Origin: Coxiella-like endosymbiont
Lineage (GTDB): Bacteria > Pseudomonadota > Gammaproteobacteria > Coxiellales > Coxiellaceae
Length of the DNA stretch: 64,000 nt
Direction: 5' to 3'
Assembly: GCF_030643785.1 (NCBI RefSeq)
Contig: NZ_CP094378.1
Span: 372,001-436,000, forward strand
The position numbers and the translations under genes are program-made. Under the pieces are notes generated by a model. The model saw only the letters and a program-made list of their open reading frames with translations. It was not told where the DNA came from and made no database searches. This document shows, one piece after another, positions 22,032-32,921 of this stretch (its first letter is position 1; every line of letters starts with the position of its first letter).

Positions 22032-23447
22032 ATGTCGAATACAGAGCAGCCTTGTTGGGCTTCTATCCCTTATCGAGATCCATTTGAATACGCTGTGATT
22101 TTCCACAAATTAAATTATTTTGTCTTTTTAGATAGCATGAAATTTGATCCGAAACTGGGAAGATACAGTTATATTGCTATAGATCCATTCGCTACGCTTA
22201 TTTATCGGGATGATAGAATTTATTTTAATAATGAGGTGGTTGCGACAGAAAATATTTTTATGTTTCTGAATAATAAATTAAAATCATTATCACTCTCGTT
22301 AAACCCTGAGTTGCCTCCTTTTCAAGGAGGGGTGGTGGGGTTTTTTAGCTATGATTTAATAAGGAATTTGGAAAATTTACCAGATTATGCTGTGGACGAC
22401 ATGCGTTATCCACGCTTGGCAGTAGGATTTTATGATTTAATCATTTCCTTTGATCATGTTAAACGACAAGCATGGGTTATTTCTTCCGGATTGCCTGAAA
22501 AAAATAATGAAAAAAGAAAACGTCGTTCGCAGTTACGTCTTTTTTGGTGTTTGCAGGAATTGGAAAATGTTAAAACTCGACAATTAATTGACGAACCATC
22601 AGTGATGGAAAATAATATTCGTGGGTACTTTACTAAAAAAACATATATGGAAGCAGTAGAGAAATGTCGTCATTATATTTTGGACGGCGATATCTTTGAG
22701 GTGAATTTGTCACAAAGATTCCAGTGTATTTTTCCAGATAATTCAGAATTTTCGCTTTATCAACGAATTCGTGCAATAAATCCTGCGCCTTTTGGAGCTT
22801 TTGTTCGTTTTGATGACACAGCTATTGTTTCCAGTTCTCCCGAACGGTTTTTAAAAATGCAAGATCGTTTAGTGGAAACAAGGCCGATTAAAGGAACTAT
22901 TAAGCGTTCGCATGATGCAAAGGAAGATAAGGTATTAGCTCAGCAACTAGCGACGAACATCAAAGATCGTGCCGAGAATACGATGATTGTGGATTTAATG
23001 CGAAATGATTTATCGAAGGTTTGTTTTTCTAATTCGATTCATGTTCCCGCGTATTGTCAGATAGAGAGTTATGAGACAGTCCATCATTTGGTATCAGTTA
23101 TTGAAGGAAAACTAAAAAATCAGTATCAGGCTGTCGATTTATTACGAACGGCTTTTCCGGGAGGTTCTATTTCAGGCGCTCCTAAAATAAGAGCTATGGA
23201 AATAATTGAAGAATTAGAGCCTACACGACGAGGACCTTATTGCGGCAGTGTGGGGTATATTGGGTTTGATGGTAATATGGATACTTCAATTCTTATTCGA
23301 ACTTATGTTATTAAAGATCAAATAGTTACATTTCAAGTGGGTGGAGCAATTGTTCTAGATTCGGATGCTCTTTCAGAATATGAAGAGACACTTACTAAAG
23401 CTGAGGCTTTAAAAAACGCATTAATTAACAAGGATATAGAGAAATAG
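22032..23447 (+). CDS. pabB: Aminodeoxychorismate synthase component I PabB
   Basis: This 471-residue protein of the chorismate-binding family joins ammonia to chorismate to make 4-amino-4-deoxychorismate. The N-terminal domain shows PFQGGVVGFFSYDL. The catalytic domain has ETRPIKGTIKRS, whose Lys in PIKGT marks PabB rather than TrpE (PIAGT). DRAENTMIVDLMRNDLSKV and GGSISGAPKIRAMEII are complete. ATG 22032 is preferred over GTG 22002 because AAGGG lies 8 bases upstream. The gene is intact while its partners pabA and pabC, transcribed divergently, carry one frameshift each. About 100 bases separate the two starts and must hold both promoters. Confidence -1.
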   Translation: MSNTEQPCWASIPYRDPFEYAVIFHKLNYFVFLDSMKFDPKLGRYSYIAIDPFATLIYRDDRIYFNNEVVATENIFMFLNNKLKSLSLSLNPELPPFQGGVVGFFSYDLIRNLENLPDYAVDDMRYPRLAVGFYDLIISFDHVKRQAWVISSGLPEKNNEKRKRRSQLRLFWCLQELENVKTRQLIDEPSVMENNIRGYFTKKTYMEAVEKCRHYILDGDIFEVNLSQRFQCIFPDNSEFSLYQRIRAINPAPFGAFVRFDDTAIVSSSPERFLKMQDRLVETRPIKGTIKRSHDAKEDKVLAQQLATNIKDRAENTMIVDLMRNDLSKVCFSNSIHVPAYCQIESYETVHHLVSVIEGKLKNQYQAVDLLRTAFPGGSISGAPKIRAMEIIEELEPTRRGPYCGSVGYIGFDGNMDTSILIRTYVIKDQIVTFQVGGAIVLDSDALSEYEETLTKAEALKNALINKDIEK

Positions 23448-23955
23448 ACGGTATCGGGGTGTTATTTTAAACGTTGCGATAGGTATAAACGGTAGGATAA
23501 TACTATTTGTATGCGTTTTATTTATTTCTGTATACGTAATTACATTTATAGCTTTTCCTTTAGTAGTTAAGGCAGGGAATCAAAATATAGAACGAAAATA
23601 TAGAACGTATTTTTAGTTAAAAAGGAACAGTATGGTACGTGGATTTATTTGCGGTTTCCTGCAAAATCCAGAGCCTCACTAATCGATCAATTTATTTTTT
23701 CAAATCTAAAGAAATAAATAATAATGCTATGACAGCACCGCCTATTGGCAATTTTGTTGGTATGCAAATGAAATGTCAGGGGTGACCTCCATGTACCGCA
23801 ATACTCAAGGCGAAACTAATTCAATAATCAACAACGGAGATATTGTTGAGTTGGATTAAAGGCTAACCACTTACTCAGTGTGTGACCGGGCAGCTGTTAG
23901 AATATTCAAGAAACACCGTAGAATAATGCGGGTTTGTTTTCTATGTAAAGTGATG
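23448..23955. other. Decayed coding DNA, unknown
   Basis: On +, frames between about 23620 and 23930 read in pieces KKEQYGTWIYLRFPAKSRA, MTAPPIGNFVGMQM, INNGDIVELD and CDRAAVRIFKKHRR. They look like one former protein of unknown family interrupted by stops and frameshifts. A 13-bp unit is tandemly duplicated at 23582-23607. No intact gene is present. Confidence -1.
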
Positions 23956-24028
23956 TGATGAGATCAGGTCTTTAATTATGACAGGTTTTTATTAAAAACC
24001 TGTCATAATTAAAGACCTGATCTCATCA
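23956..24028. repeat. Perfect 36-bp inverted repeat with a 1-nt centre
   Basis: Arms 23956-23991 and 23993-24028 are exact reverse complements around a single T at 23992. The sequence contains no GC-rich core and no terminal T tract of the usual terminator form beyond TTTGTTTTTT downstream. It lies in decayed DNA between pabB and the next ruins. An open frame on + at 24067-24351 (94 codons, unrecognised) begins shortly after. A template-switch event, a foldback or a library artefact are the possible sources. Confidence -1.
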
Positions 24029-24499
24029 TTTGTTTTTTATGTCTTCTCCGAACTCAAGAATGGCTTTTGACAAACCTTTTCGGTGAAAAGATCTATAAAT
24101 CGAGCAAAAAAGACCAGCAGCTGATATTAAACTGCCTTAAACTGCCCAAGCCTTATAGCACTATTCTAGAGCCTAATCAAAAACCTATTGGAGGAATCAA
24201 AATAGGAAAGATTATTGAAGTATATTTAATTAAAGTGCTAAATAACATTATTATACCGCTAAATACTGCCAACAACCTACCTAATCTCTTCAATGGTCGA
24301 AAAAATTTTTATGAAATTTATTTCCATACTCAATCAATTTTTCCGTATTAGCATTACTTTTATTTTTTATCGTTTGGGAAGTTAACTGTAGAGCCTCAGT
24401 TCACTCTTTATAATTAGGTTTTTAACAGCATCTACTTGATTTAATATATTTCACACTTTTTCTTTGAAGATAAGATTATTTTCTTTATTTATCTCTTCT

Positions 24500-25020
24500 T
24501 CTAATTTCGTTCTAGAAAGGTTAGTATTCAAATTGATCTTTTAGTGACTCAAGTGCATCTTTAATATTTTTGTAAACTTTAGTATTTAAGTTTTCATCGA
24601 GATATCTCTGTAAAGAGGTCCGTAAAGCTTCTAAAATTTTTTTATGATCGAGCCATTTTACTACTAGTATTTTTAAATAATTTGGATCAACAATATTAAA
24701 TATGTCATTATATAACCCATCAGAAAAATAATTTCCTAGGGCAGCTTTAATGAAAGCGACAGCATTTTCAAGGAAAGTATTTAATTGATTTAGCTTTACC
24801 TTATCTAGTTTTTTACTGCTTTTGTAATTGATAAATTTCTCGGTAAATTGAAGCATCAATAGCTTTGGAAAAATTATCGAGATATTGACTCGATTTTTCT
24901 TTAACTTCACTTTCAAAAAACGTGTCGATTAGTTTAAAATAGTGGAACAAAGGTTCATACACGTTGGGATTGGATATCCAACAACCATGATTGACGTTGA
25001 GATCAAAGTCGAATACCTAA
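24500..25020 (-). pseudogene. Decayed helical protein of unknown family
   Basis: The minus strand reads FDFDLNVNHGCWISNPNVYE and PLFHYFKLIDTFFESEVKEK, then KSSQYLDNFSKAIDASIY in one frame. After a shift near 24820 it continues LNQLNTFLENAVAFIKAALG and KWLDHKKILEALRTSLQRYL to LESLKDQFEY. The composition is helix-rich with many Lys, Leu and Asn. I do not recognise a family. An open frame of 131 codons (24521-24916) covers the second half only and has an out-of-frame N-terminus. Confidence -1.
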
Positions 25021-28000
25021 TGGTACGAAATATCATAGCTATTGTAAACAAAACGTCAAAAAGTCTTTATTGAATTATTTTCTGGGTTGAAAATAATGAG
25101 TCGACTGAGATTTTGTTTTTAAATTTCAGAGATTGCTGTTTAATGTTGGGCAACACTATCGCTAGTGTAAGACTATCATCTCACGAGAAATAAAAAACCT
25201 TGCTTCGATTAAGATCATAAAGACTATGATTCCGTTCAGCGTTTTGCAGGCGTTGTTGATATTGATTTATATAAAGATGAGTTATGGATTCATTGGTCGT
25301 GTTATATATTATATAAATGATCTACCACTTCGTAATGGTGGATTTAGTAGAATTTATAACGTTAATCATCAAAAAATTTTATTTTTTAAAGCGATCTTTT
25401 TCAGGAGGCGTTGAAGGAAAGCGATCAGAAAAAAACTTCAGGAGCTAAAAAATCGAAAATAGTGAGAGCGGTGGTAAGAAGATACTAAGGCGGCAGTCTC
25501 AGTTTTTTTGCTTCATAATTTTTGATGAGATTCGTTAAAATTATATGGAAAATTTTTTAATTGTTCAATAAGACCAGGGAATGTCGATAATTGGAATAAC
25601 TTGTTCTTTGCATTGTTCGTCATAATAAAGAAGCTTCTATCCCTAATTCGCCGAATATTAAAATATAGTAATTAGACTCTCTCTCGAAATACGCTATTTT
25701 TTCAGATCGAAACTGAAGTATGCAGGGAGACTTTCTTATAAAATTTGGCAAATAAATTTCCTAAGGACCTTTATTTTTTTGCCGTGAAATTACTCGACTA
25801 TTTATGGAACTTTTTGAGCGATTAGTACAAAAAAGTGGGAAATTAAGTTGGGATGGCTTATTTTCAGTAGCTTCCGGGAAAGAGGGCGTGAAAATTTTTG
25901 GAAAATCTTTCAGAACTTCCTCGAGATTACAATAAAATTTTTATAAAATTTTTTTAATTCAGTTTTTTGATAGATATTTAAAATATGAAGGAATTGTTGA
26001 ACTTTTTATAGTTCGAATTTATACTCTCTCTATAATCTCTGAAAAGAGAGTCTCAAACATTTCTGGTTATTTCTGTTAATTTTTGATAGTGGAATTTTTC
26101 TTTTTAAGTGAGTAAAGTGAGCAATTAGTATTCGATAGCTTTCAATAAGTTCTGCTATCTTTTTGGTGGTTTCTTCTTTTTTCTAGAGAGACTTTATCGG
26201 GAGTGTTCTGGAGAGTTAAAGTTTTTATAGGCCTTCTTGACTTCTTCTAACGAAGATCCAAAAGGAAGACCGAAAACACTAAACTCCTGGACTAAATTGG
26301 AATCAAGACCGATTCGCATAGGTGATTCTCCTTATCTCTCCTAACTCTGTTTGAGAACCCGAATCCGTTTTAAGCAGTCTACGCTGGGAAGCAGATACCT
26401 AAGAATTTTCCCATTCCTTCGAGCCGTTTCTAATTTCTCTAATTTCATCAATAAATATAAATTTTTAGATCGAGTTGCCAAATTTTTTTCTTCCTAAATC
26501 TTTTCTGATAGGTTTTGATGCAATGAAGTTAAATTTTGCTGTGGGATCAATAAGGTGAGGAAAGGAAGAAGCCTTTTTTGGATCGTTTAGATCGTTTAGC
26601 GACGCTCTTCTTTTATTTCTAAGCTAGGCTTATTTGAACGCCATATTTCTAAACTGTGCTTTAAGCGCCATTCCCAGCTTATGATTTGTTTTTGGCTTTC
26701 TTGAACATAAGTTCGCAAGTATTTACGCATGGCTGTCATGTAGAGTGTGGGCTTATAAATAAAACCTAGTATTAAATCTAGTAAGTGCTAGTCTAACTTC
26801 ATTACTTTCAATACTTTAGGTCGAACTTGGCTTCCGTGTTCAAGCAGAAGCCGAAAAATTTTTCTCTAAAAAATGCTCTTTCTTTTTTCTTCTCGATTGC
26901 TTTCGGGTAATTGAGAATACTGCTCTAGGGCATATGCGAATAAGGTTTGTGTTTTTGAATAAAGTTTGTGTTTTTGTTTGATGATCAGTATCCTCTCTAT
27001 TTATAAGACACTAATCTAAGGGTATCTATGATATCTCGGTTATTTTAGCTCCAGTTACCTCCATTTCTAAATGAGCTTCTCTTAATTCTGGATTTTCTTT
27101 ACTTCGACACTATGTATATAATATTCCAACATGTATTTCGCTTCGTTCTCCATAAACGTTATACAATCGTCATTTCTTGTGCCGTCAGATTTTCGCTTTC
27201 CATAATTTTCCTTTTCTTTGTTGTAAGCTCCTTTTTGTTGTTCGTGTTGATAAATTTCTGCTTGAATAAGAAGTTCCCTTTACTTCTTTTGAATTTTAAA
27301 AAGAGCTATAGGGAAGTTGATAGCCTGTAACAAATTTCCCCGTGCGTTCATTCGTTCTCTCTCTAAGCGTTGTTCGATATATTTTTGAATCATCAATCGA
27401 AATTCATGATCCATTAATCAGGGAATTGAAATTGGCTGATATAATTCTGTAATTAGTTCGTCCATTTTTTTGGATAATGAAGAATTATTTTTTACTTTTT
27501 TGTGAATAATTTCTTTTCGGCGTAATAGTGTAACTTCAATTACAATCTTTAATAACTAGGAATATCTTTCCATTCGTGGTACATGAAAGTTAAATTTCCA
27601 GTATGCACAAACATCACATCCTAGTGTTAAACGAAGTTCCTTCGGATTGTGCCATTCGATAGTCTCTTTCGCAAGTCTAATCCGAATCGTTTCCGCACGT
27701 TTTTGTTCGTCAGTTAATGGAGTTACCTTCTCGATTATTTGTGAAAAAAGATGGGCGATAATGAAGGGTATGGCTATTTTAGTGAAAACGTTTCTGTGGT
27801 ACAAAATTTTTAGTATGGATAGAGAAAACTCTTTTTCTATTTTTTCTTGACGAAAATAAAAATATCTATTTTAGGCATTATTTTAGGCATATTTAATAAG
27901 TTTAATGGATCCGATTCTACTCTCTATAGAGAAAATTTTATCTTCCAAAGAGAACAAAATCTTTTTGGTCCTACTTTCATATTTCTCTGCTTCTATCAAA

Positions 28001-28680
28001 AGACTATTAATTTGTTTTTTGATGTCATAGAAATCCTCTATTAGAGAGCCCTATAGAATAGTCATCGAAGAAGCGAGACTCTAATGACTCTTTTTCTAGG
28101 ATCGATTAGATAATTTGCACGTCGGTCTGATTTTCTGCCAATTCTTGAGGGAAGGTCTGAATTTTTGTCCTAAAAGCTTCTTCGAATTGACTCTGCAAAC
28201 CGCTCCATTCTTCGTCCGCTACTTCAACGACTTGGGGAGAATGTATGTTTTCTTACAAATTCTAATAAAACTTTCTTTTTTTTGCTGAAGTACTTTGAGC
28301 TGGATAATTCTTTGTAACTATTCTTGATAGGTATCCTTTCATACTACTCTTCATTCTATTTCAACCCGATAGATTTTTCTCACTATTTCTCTTCCCTCCA
28401 TTTTTAGTAAGATTAAAATGAAGTTCCAATAAGTCTCCTTCGTCAAGGGCCTGTTGTAATCAGACAATAACTGCCTTTCATGCTTCTCTTTCTTGTTCTG
28501 TTAGTTCTTGCAGAGTAAGAGTATTAGTTTATATCTGTAAACATGTGGTAGGGTCGCATGTAATGACGCCTAGTATAAACTTGAAATTAGTGAAATTTAA
28601 CTTATTTTCCGATTCAATGATGAATGTGAGGAGAATTTTATTTTTTAAATTAGCTAAAAAATGAACTTCTTCAATGAGAA
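25021..28680. other. About 3.7 kb of gene ruins, mostly minus-strand coding traces
   Basis: No intact gene is present. Minus-strand codons in shifting frames give peptides such as AMRKYLRTYVQESQKQIISW (near 26720), KKIAELIESYRILIAHFTHL (near 26140), LTDEQKRAETIRIRLAKETI (27556-27804) and SQFEEAFRTKIQTFPQELAE (near 28160). They are charged and helical, as in large coiled-coil proteins; whether one or several genes were present cannot be said. Duplications of about 9 bp at 26581-26598 and about 11 bp near 25930 are seen. There is no motif for a function. Confidence -1.
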
Positions 28681-28780
28681 ACCTCCAAAATGAGAAAAAA
28701 CCAACCAAAATTGAGAAAAAGAAAAATATGCCTTAAGAAGGGGTTAACGCTTTACGAAGTCTTAAATTGTCAAAAAAATA

Positions 28781-28800
28781 GCAGGATGTTAACATCTTGC
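28781..28800 (+). promoter_or_regulatory. Imperfect inverted repeat in the thrS leader, possible operator
   Basis: GCAGGATGTT/AACATCTTGC forms 10 base pairs with one G-U in RNA, ending 24 bases before the thrS start codon. In enterics thrS is autoregulated by ThrRS binding tRNA-like hairpins in its leader. This element is in the right place but does not show an obvious threonine anticodon-arm mimic, so the role is open. Confidence -1.
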
Positions 28801-28824
28801 GTACTTTCCCATAAGGATTTTATT

Positions 28825-30765
28825 ATGCCAGTGATCAAACTTCCGGATGGAAGCATAAAAGAATTTTCTGAACTTGTGACTGTTCAAGAAGTCGCCGAGT
28901 CTATTGGTGCTGGGCTTGCTAGGGTGGCATTAGCAGCAAAAGTCGATGATTGCTGGGTGGATACATCCTATCTTCTTCAAGAAGATGCCTCTCTTAAAAT
29001 TATTACTGATAAAGATCTCGAAGGGCTGGAGATTATCCGCCATTCTGCGGCGCATCTTTTAGCTCATGCCGTTAAAGAATTATTTCCGACGGCCCAAGTC
29101 ACTATTGGCCCAGTAATTGAAGATGGGTTCTATTACGACTTTGCTTTTGAACGTTCTTTTAACCCTGAGGATCTGGAAAAAATTGAGAAAAAAATGCATG
29201 AGATTGTAGAGGCTAATTTAAGAGTGGAACGAAAAGTATTAACTCGTGAAGAAGCTTTAGCCCTTTTTAAAGGGATGAATGAGAAATATAAGGTTGAGAT
29301 TATCCGTGATATTCCTGTAGAGGAAATAGTAACGGCTTATCAGCAAGGTAATTTTATTGATCTTTGTCGTGGCCCTCATATACCACGTACGGGTTTATTG
29401 AAAGCTTTTAAATTAATAAAATTAGCAGGGGTATACTGGCGAGGCGATAGTAAAAACGAAATGTTGCAGCGAATTTATGGAACGGCATGGGCTGACACTA
29501 AAGCCTTAAAAAGCTATTTGCATCGTCTTGAAGAGGCTGAAAAGCGTGACCATCGGGTACTCGGGAGGAAAATGGATTTATTTCATTTTCAATCGGAATC
29601 GCCGGGGAATGTATTTTGGCATCCGAAAGGGTGGAGCATTATCCTTCAAATGCGTGAATATATTCGCAATCTCGCCCACAAGTACGGTTATCAGGAAGTC
29701 AATACTCCGCAGCTCATGGAAGCAAAGTTATGGGATAAATCGGGTCACTTAGAGAAATTCGGCGATGATATTTTTAGATTGTCGATGGAACCCCAGCAAT
29801 ATGTTATTAAACCAATGAGCTGTCCGGCCCATGTTCAGATATTTAATCAAGGAATCAAAAGCTATCGTGATTTACCCATTCGTTACTCCGAATTTGGTGC
29901 CTGCCACCGCAATGAGCCGTCAGGTACTTTACATGCTTTAATGCGGTTGCGCGGTTTTGTTCAAGATGATGGGCATATTTTTTGTACGGAGGCACAGATC
30001 CGAGGCGAGGTGTTGGCTTTTATCGATCAGTTGCATCAAGTCTATGCCGATTTCGGCTTTAATGAAGTCATTTATAAATTATCTACCCGGCCCGAAAAGC
30101 GAGTTGGGAGTGATGAAGTATGGACTAAGGCGGAGCAAGCTTTGGCAAAAGCATTGGACGAAAAGAGTGTGAATTGGAAGATCTTGCCAGGAGAAGGGGC
30201 TTTCTATGGACCGAAAGTTGAATTTTCTTTGCGGGATTGCTTGGGGCGAATGTGGCAATGCGGCACCGTGCAAGTCGATTTTTCGATGCCGGAACGATTG
30301 GGGGCACATTACATTGACGAAGATGGCTCTAAAAGAACTCCTGTAATGGTCCATCGCGCTATATTGGGCTCATTTGAGCGCTTTTTAGGGATTTTATTAG
30401 AAGAGTATGCTGGAAAACTGCCCCTCTGGTTAGCTCCTGTTCAAGTGGTAGTCATGAATATTACCGATCAGCAATCCGATTATGTCAAGGAAATCGTAGA
30501 AAATCTTCAAAATCTGGGCATTAGGGCTATATCGGACTTGAGAAATGAGAAGATCAGCTTTAAAATCCGCGAACACACTATTGCGCGTTTACCTTATCAG
30601 GTTATCATTGGTAACCGCGAAGTCGCCGATAAAACCCTCGCAATACGCGCATTGGAACGTGATGAAAAGCCGACTGGTCTCACGTTAGAAAAGTTTGCTT
30701 CCCAATTGCAGGCAGAAATTAATCAGCGTAGCAGAAAGTCGTCGGTAGAATTAACTAAGCATTAA
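28825..30765 (+). CDS. thrS: Threonyl-tRNA synthetase
   Basis: This 646-residue class II synthetase has a TGS domain at residues 1-61 ([20 protein letters not shown]), an editing domain with [16 protein letters not shown] (HxxxH), and a catalytic core with [10 protein letters not shown] (zinc Cys) and motif 2 [15 protein letters not shown], followed by [13 protein letters not shown] and the anticodon-binding domain. ATG 28825 is chosen over the in-frame 28690 because it matches the TGS start and follows AAGGA. It opens the thrS-infC-rpmI-rplT-pheS-pheT-ihfA cluster. It is entirely undamaged, although about 5 kb of ruins lie upstream. Confidence -1.
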   Translation: MPVIKLPDGSIKEFSELVTVQEVAESIGAGLARVALAAKVDDCWVDTSYLLQEDASLKIITDKDLEGLEIIRHSAAHLLAHAVKELFPTAQVTIGPVIEDGFYYDFAFERSFNPEDLEKIEKKMHEIVEANLRVERKVLTREEALALFKGMNEKYKVEIIRDIPVEEIVTAYQQGNFIDLCRGPHIPRTGLLKAFKLIKLAGVYWRGDSKNEMLQRIYGTAWADTKALKSYLHRLEEAEKRDHRVLGRKMDLFHFQSESPGNVFWHPKGWSIILQMREYIRNLAHKYGYQEVNTPQLMEAKLWDKSGHLEKFGDDIFRLSMEPQQYVIKPMSCPAHVQIFNQGIKSYRDLPIRYSEFGACHRNEPSGTLHALMRLRGFVQDDGHIFCTEAQIRGEVLAFIDQLHQVYADFGFNEVIYKLSTRPEKRVGSDEVWTKAEQALAKALDEKSVNWKILPGEGAFYGPKVEFSLRDCLGRMWQCGTVQVDFSMPERLGAHYIDEDGSKRTPVMVHRAILGSFERFLGILLEEYAGKLPLWLAPVQVVVMNITDQQSDYVKEIVENLQNLGIRAISDLRNEKISFKIREHTIARLPYQVIIGNREVADKTLAIRALERDEKPTGLTLEKFASQLQAEINQRSRKSSVELTKH

Positions 30766-30789
30766 CTTAACTATTTGAGGAGATAACAT

Positions 30790-31347
30790 ATCAGATCGAA
30801 ACGAACACGCGTTAATAAGCAAATCCGTGTCCCGGAAGTGCGATTGATTGACAAGAAGGGCGAGCAAATTGGGATCGTGAAAATTGATCAGGCTTTAACC
30901 CTCGCTGAAGAAGCAGGATTGGATTTAGTTGAAGTTTCTCCGACGGCTAAACCACCCGTTTGCCGTATTATGAATTTTGGTAAGTATCAGTTTGAGCAAA
31001 GCAAACGAAAAGCAGCTCAAAAGAAAAAGCAACGGTTAATTCACCTTAAAGAAGTGAAATTCCGTCCCACAACAGATGTGTGGGATTACCAGGTTAAGTT
31101 GCGTAAAATTGCAACTTTTTTAGAACGTGGGGATAAGGTAAAAGTGAGTTTGCGTTTTAGAGGACGAGAAATGCAACATCGAGAGTTAGGGTTGCAGCTG
31201 CTAAATCGCGTCAAGCGCAATTTAGGAAGTATTCTTATCGAACAAGAGCCAAAGCTGGAAGGTCGCCAAATGACAATGGTGGTCATGAAAGGCAAAGGTG
31301 AGAGTAATAAAACGAAGAGTGAGAGTGATGCCGAAATTAAAGACTAA
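30790..31347 (+). CDS. infC: Translation initiation factor IF-3, apparent AUC start codon
   Basis: The IF-3 frame runs from [16 protein letters not shown] through [39 protein letters not shown] and [13 protein letters not shown] to 31347. There is no ATG, GTG or TTG upstream of GTG 30838, and starting at 30838 would cut off about 16 conserved residues. A GAGGAG ribosome site (30777-30782) points at ATC 30790, just after an in-frame stop at 30784. E. coli infC uses AUU so that IF-3 represses its own synthesis, and AUC would serve the same way. Length from ATC is 185 residues, normal for the family. The 3' end overlaps rpmI by 20 bases. Confidence -1.
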   Translation: MRSKRTRVNKQIRVPEVRLIDKKGEQIGIVKIDQALTLAEEAGLDLVEVSPTAKPPVCRIMNFGKYQFEQSKRKAAQKKKQRLIHLKEVKFRPTTDVWDYQVKLRKIATFLERGDKVKVSLRFRGREMQHRELGLQLLNRVKRNLGSILIEQEPKLEGRQMTMVVMKGKGESNKTKSESDAEIKD

Positions 31348-31522
31348 TCGTGGAGCTACGAAACGGTTTAAAACAACGGGTCGAGTCGCTATTAAGCGAG
31401 CTGCGGCTAATCATAATCATATTTTAACAAAAAAATCGCAAAAACGGAAACGTCGGTTGCGCAAGTTGCATCAAGTCACTAAAAGCGACGTTAAGGCAAT
31501 TGAGAAAATGCTGAGAGTTTGA
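31328..31522 (+). CDS. rpmI: 50S ribosomal protein L35
   Basis: This 64-residue basic protein begins [20 protein letters not shown] and contains [15 protein letters not shown], the L35 signature. ATG 31328 is the family start; the longer in-frame opening at 31298 lies inside infC. The 20-base overlap with infC implies translational coupling. It is intact. Confidence -1.
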   Translation: MPKLKTNRGATKRFKTTGRVAIKRAAANHNHILTKKSQKRKRRLRKLHQVTKSDVKAIEKMLRV

Positions 31523-31557
31523 CTTGCTTTTAAGAATTTTTATACTGGAGAGATAAC

Positions 31558-31917
31558 ATGACAAGGGTAAAACGAGGTGTTACCGCAAGGGCCCGTCATA
31601 AAAAAATATTGAGTAAAGCAAAAGGCTATTATGGTGCGCGCAGTCGGATCTATCGTGTGGCGAAACAAGCCGTAATTAAAGCGGCCCAGTACGCTTATCG
31701 TGATCGCAAACAGCGAAAGCGTCAATTTCGTGCTTTATGGATTGTTCGTATTAATGCGGCTGCACGAAAGCACGGACTCTCCTATAGTCGCCTGATAAAT
31801 GGCTTAAATAAAGCGGCGATTCTTATGGATCGAAAAATATTAGCGGATTTAGCCGTTAAGGATAAAGTTGTCTTTGGAAAATTAGCTGAGAAAGCCAAGC
31901 GTGCATTAAGTGAATGA
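31558..31917 (+). CDS. rplT: 50S ribosomal protein L20
   Basis: This 119-residue protein begins [20 protein letters not shown] and has [20 protein letters not shown], full-length L20. A GGAGA site lies before ATG 31558. L20 binds 23S rRNA early in assembly and in E. coli also represses the infC-rpmI-rplT mRNA. The stop overlaps possible pheS start codons (ATGATGATG at 31914-31922). Confidence -1.
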   Translation: MTRVKRGVTARARHKKILSKAKGYYGARSRIYRVAKQAVIKAAQYAYRDRKQRKRQFRALWIVRINAAARKHGLSYSRLINGLNKAAILMDRKILADLAVKDKVVFGKLAEKAKRALSE

Positions 31918-31931
31918 TGATGCGTGGAACC

Positions 31932-32918
31932 ATGCAGGCTCAATTAAAATCTTTATTACAAACTGCTAAAAAATCCATTGACGAAGCGACTGATGAGCTG
32001 ACGTTGGAGAAAATCCGTCTTAATTATCTCGGCAAAAAGGGGGAAGTCACCCAATTGCTCAAATCATTAGCGGAACTTTCCCCCGAAGAGTTCCCTCAAT
32101 TCGGAAAGTCGATTAATGAAGTTAAGTATGAAATTCAGACTTTACTCACTGAGAAATCTGCACAGATGCGGGAAAAAGCCCTTTATAAAAAATTAACACA
32201 AGAAAAAATTGACGTTACTCTCCGTGGTCGTTATGCCAGCCTTGGCACGATCCACCCTATTGCTCGAGTTTCTGAACGAGTAACTCAATTGTTTACTTCG
32301 TTAGGTTTTCAGATTGTCGAGGGTCCAGAAATTGAAGACGAGTATCATAATTTTGAGGCATTAAATATTCCCTCAAGTCATCCTGCCCGGACAATGGTAG
32401 ATACCTTTTATTTTTCAGATGATCAGTTATTACGAACTCATACTTCCAATGTGAAAATACGTGAAATGAAAAAACACGGCGCACCAATTCGACTAATTGC
32501 ATTAGGGCGAGTATATCGACGCGATTTTGATCCCATCCACACCCCCATGTTCCATCAAGTAGAGGGCCTTGTAGTAGATAAACAATGTACTTTTGCAGAC
32601 CTAAGAGGCTTATTACAGCAATTTTTAAATTGTTTTTTTGAAACCGAATTTCGTTTGCGTTTTCGTCCTTCTTATTTCCCTTTCACCGAACCTTCAGCCG
32701 AAGTTGATATTTATCAACCGGCTACCGACAGCTGGTTAGAAGTATTGGGTTGCGGTATGGTTCATCCCAATGTCTTACGTAACGTGAACATTGACCCTGA
32801 TGAATATAATGGTTTTGCTTTTGGTATTGGTTTGGATCGATTAGCTATGTTGCGTTATGGCGTACCCGATTTGCGTCTCTTTTTTGAAAATGACTTACGC
32901 TTTTTGAGGCAGTTTTAA
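31932..32918 (+). CDS. pheS: Phenylalanyl-tRNA synthetase alpha subunit
   Basis: This protein of about 328 residues has an N-terminal coiled coil ([20 protein letters not shown]) and a class II catalytic core with [32 protein letters not shown] and the C-terminal [17 protein letters not shown]. It pairs with PheT as an alpha2-beta2 enzyme. ATG 31932 gives the N-terminus expected from the family. The in-frame ATGs at 31914-31920 overlap the rplT stop and would add up to six residues, so they cannot be excluded. It is intact. Confidence -1.
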   Translation: MQAQLKSLLQTAKKSIDEATDELTLEKIRLNYLGKKGEVTQLLKSLAELSPEEFPQFGKSINEVKYEIQTLLTEKSAQMREKALYKKLTQEKIDVTLRGRYASLGTIHPIARVSERVTQLFTSLGFQIVEGPEIEDEYHNFEALNIPSSHPARTMVDTFYFSDDQLLRTHTSNVKIREMKKHGAPIRLIALGRVYRRDFDPIHTPMFHQVEGLVVDKQCTFADLRGLLQQFLNCFFETEFRLRFRPSYFPFTEPSAEVDIYQPATDSWLEVLGCGMVHPNVLRNVNIDPDEYNGFAFGIGLDRLAMLRYGVPDLRLFFENDLRFLRQF

Positions 32919-32921
32919 TCC

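Noticed and set aside
28690-28824. N-terminal extension of thrS by 45 codons
   Set aside because: The extension does not resemble the TGS domain start and ATG 28825 has the ribosome site and the family N-terminus.
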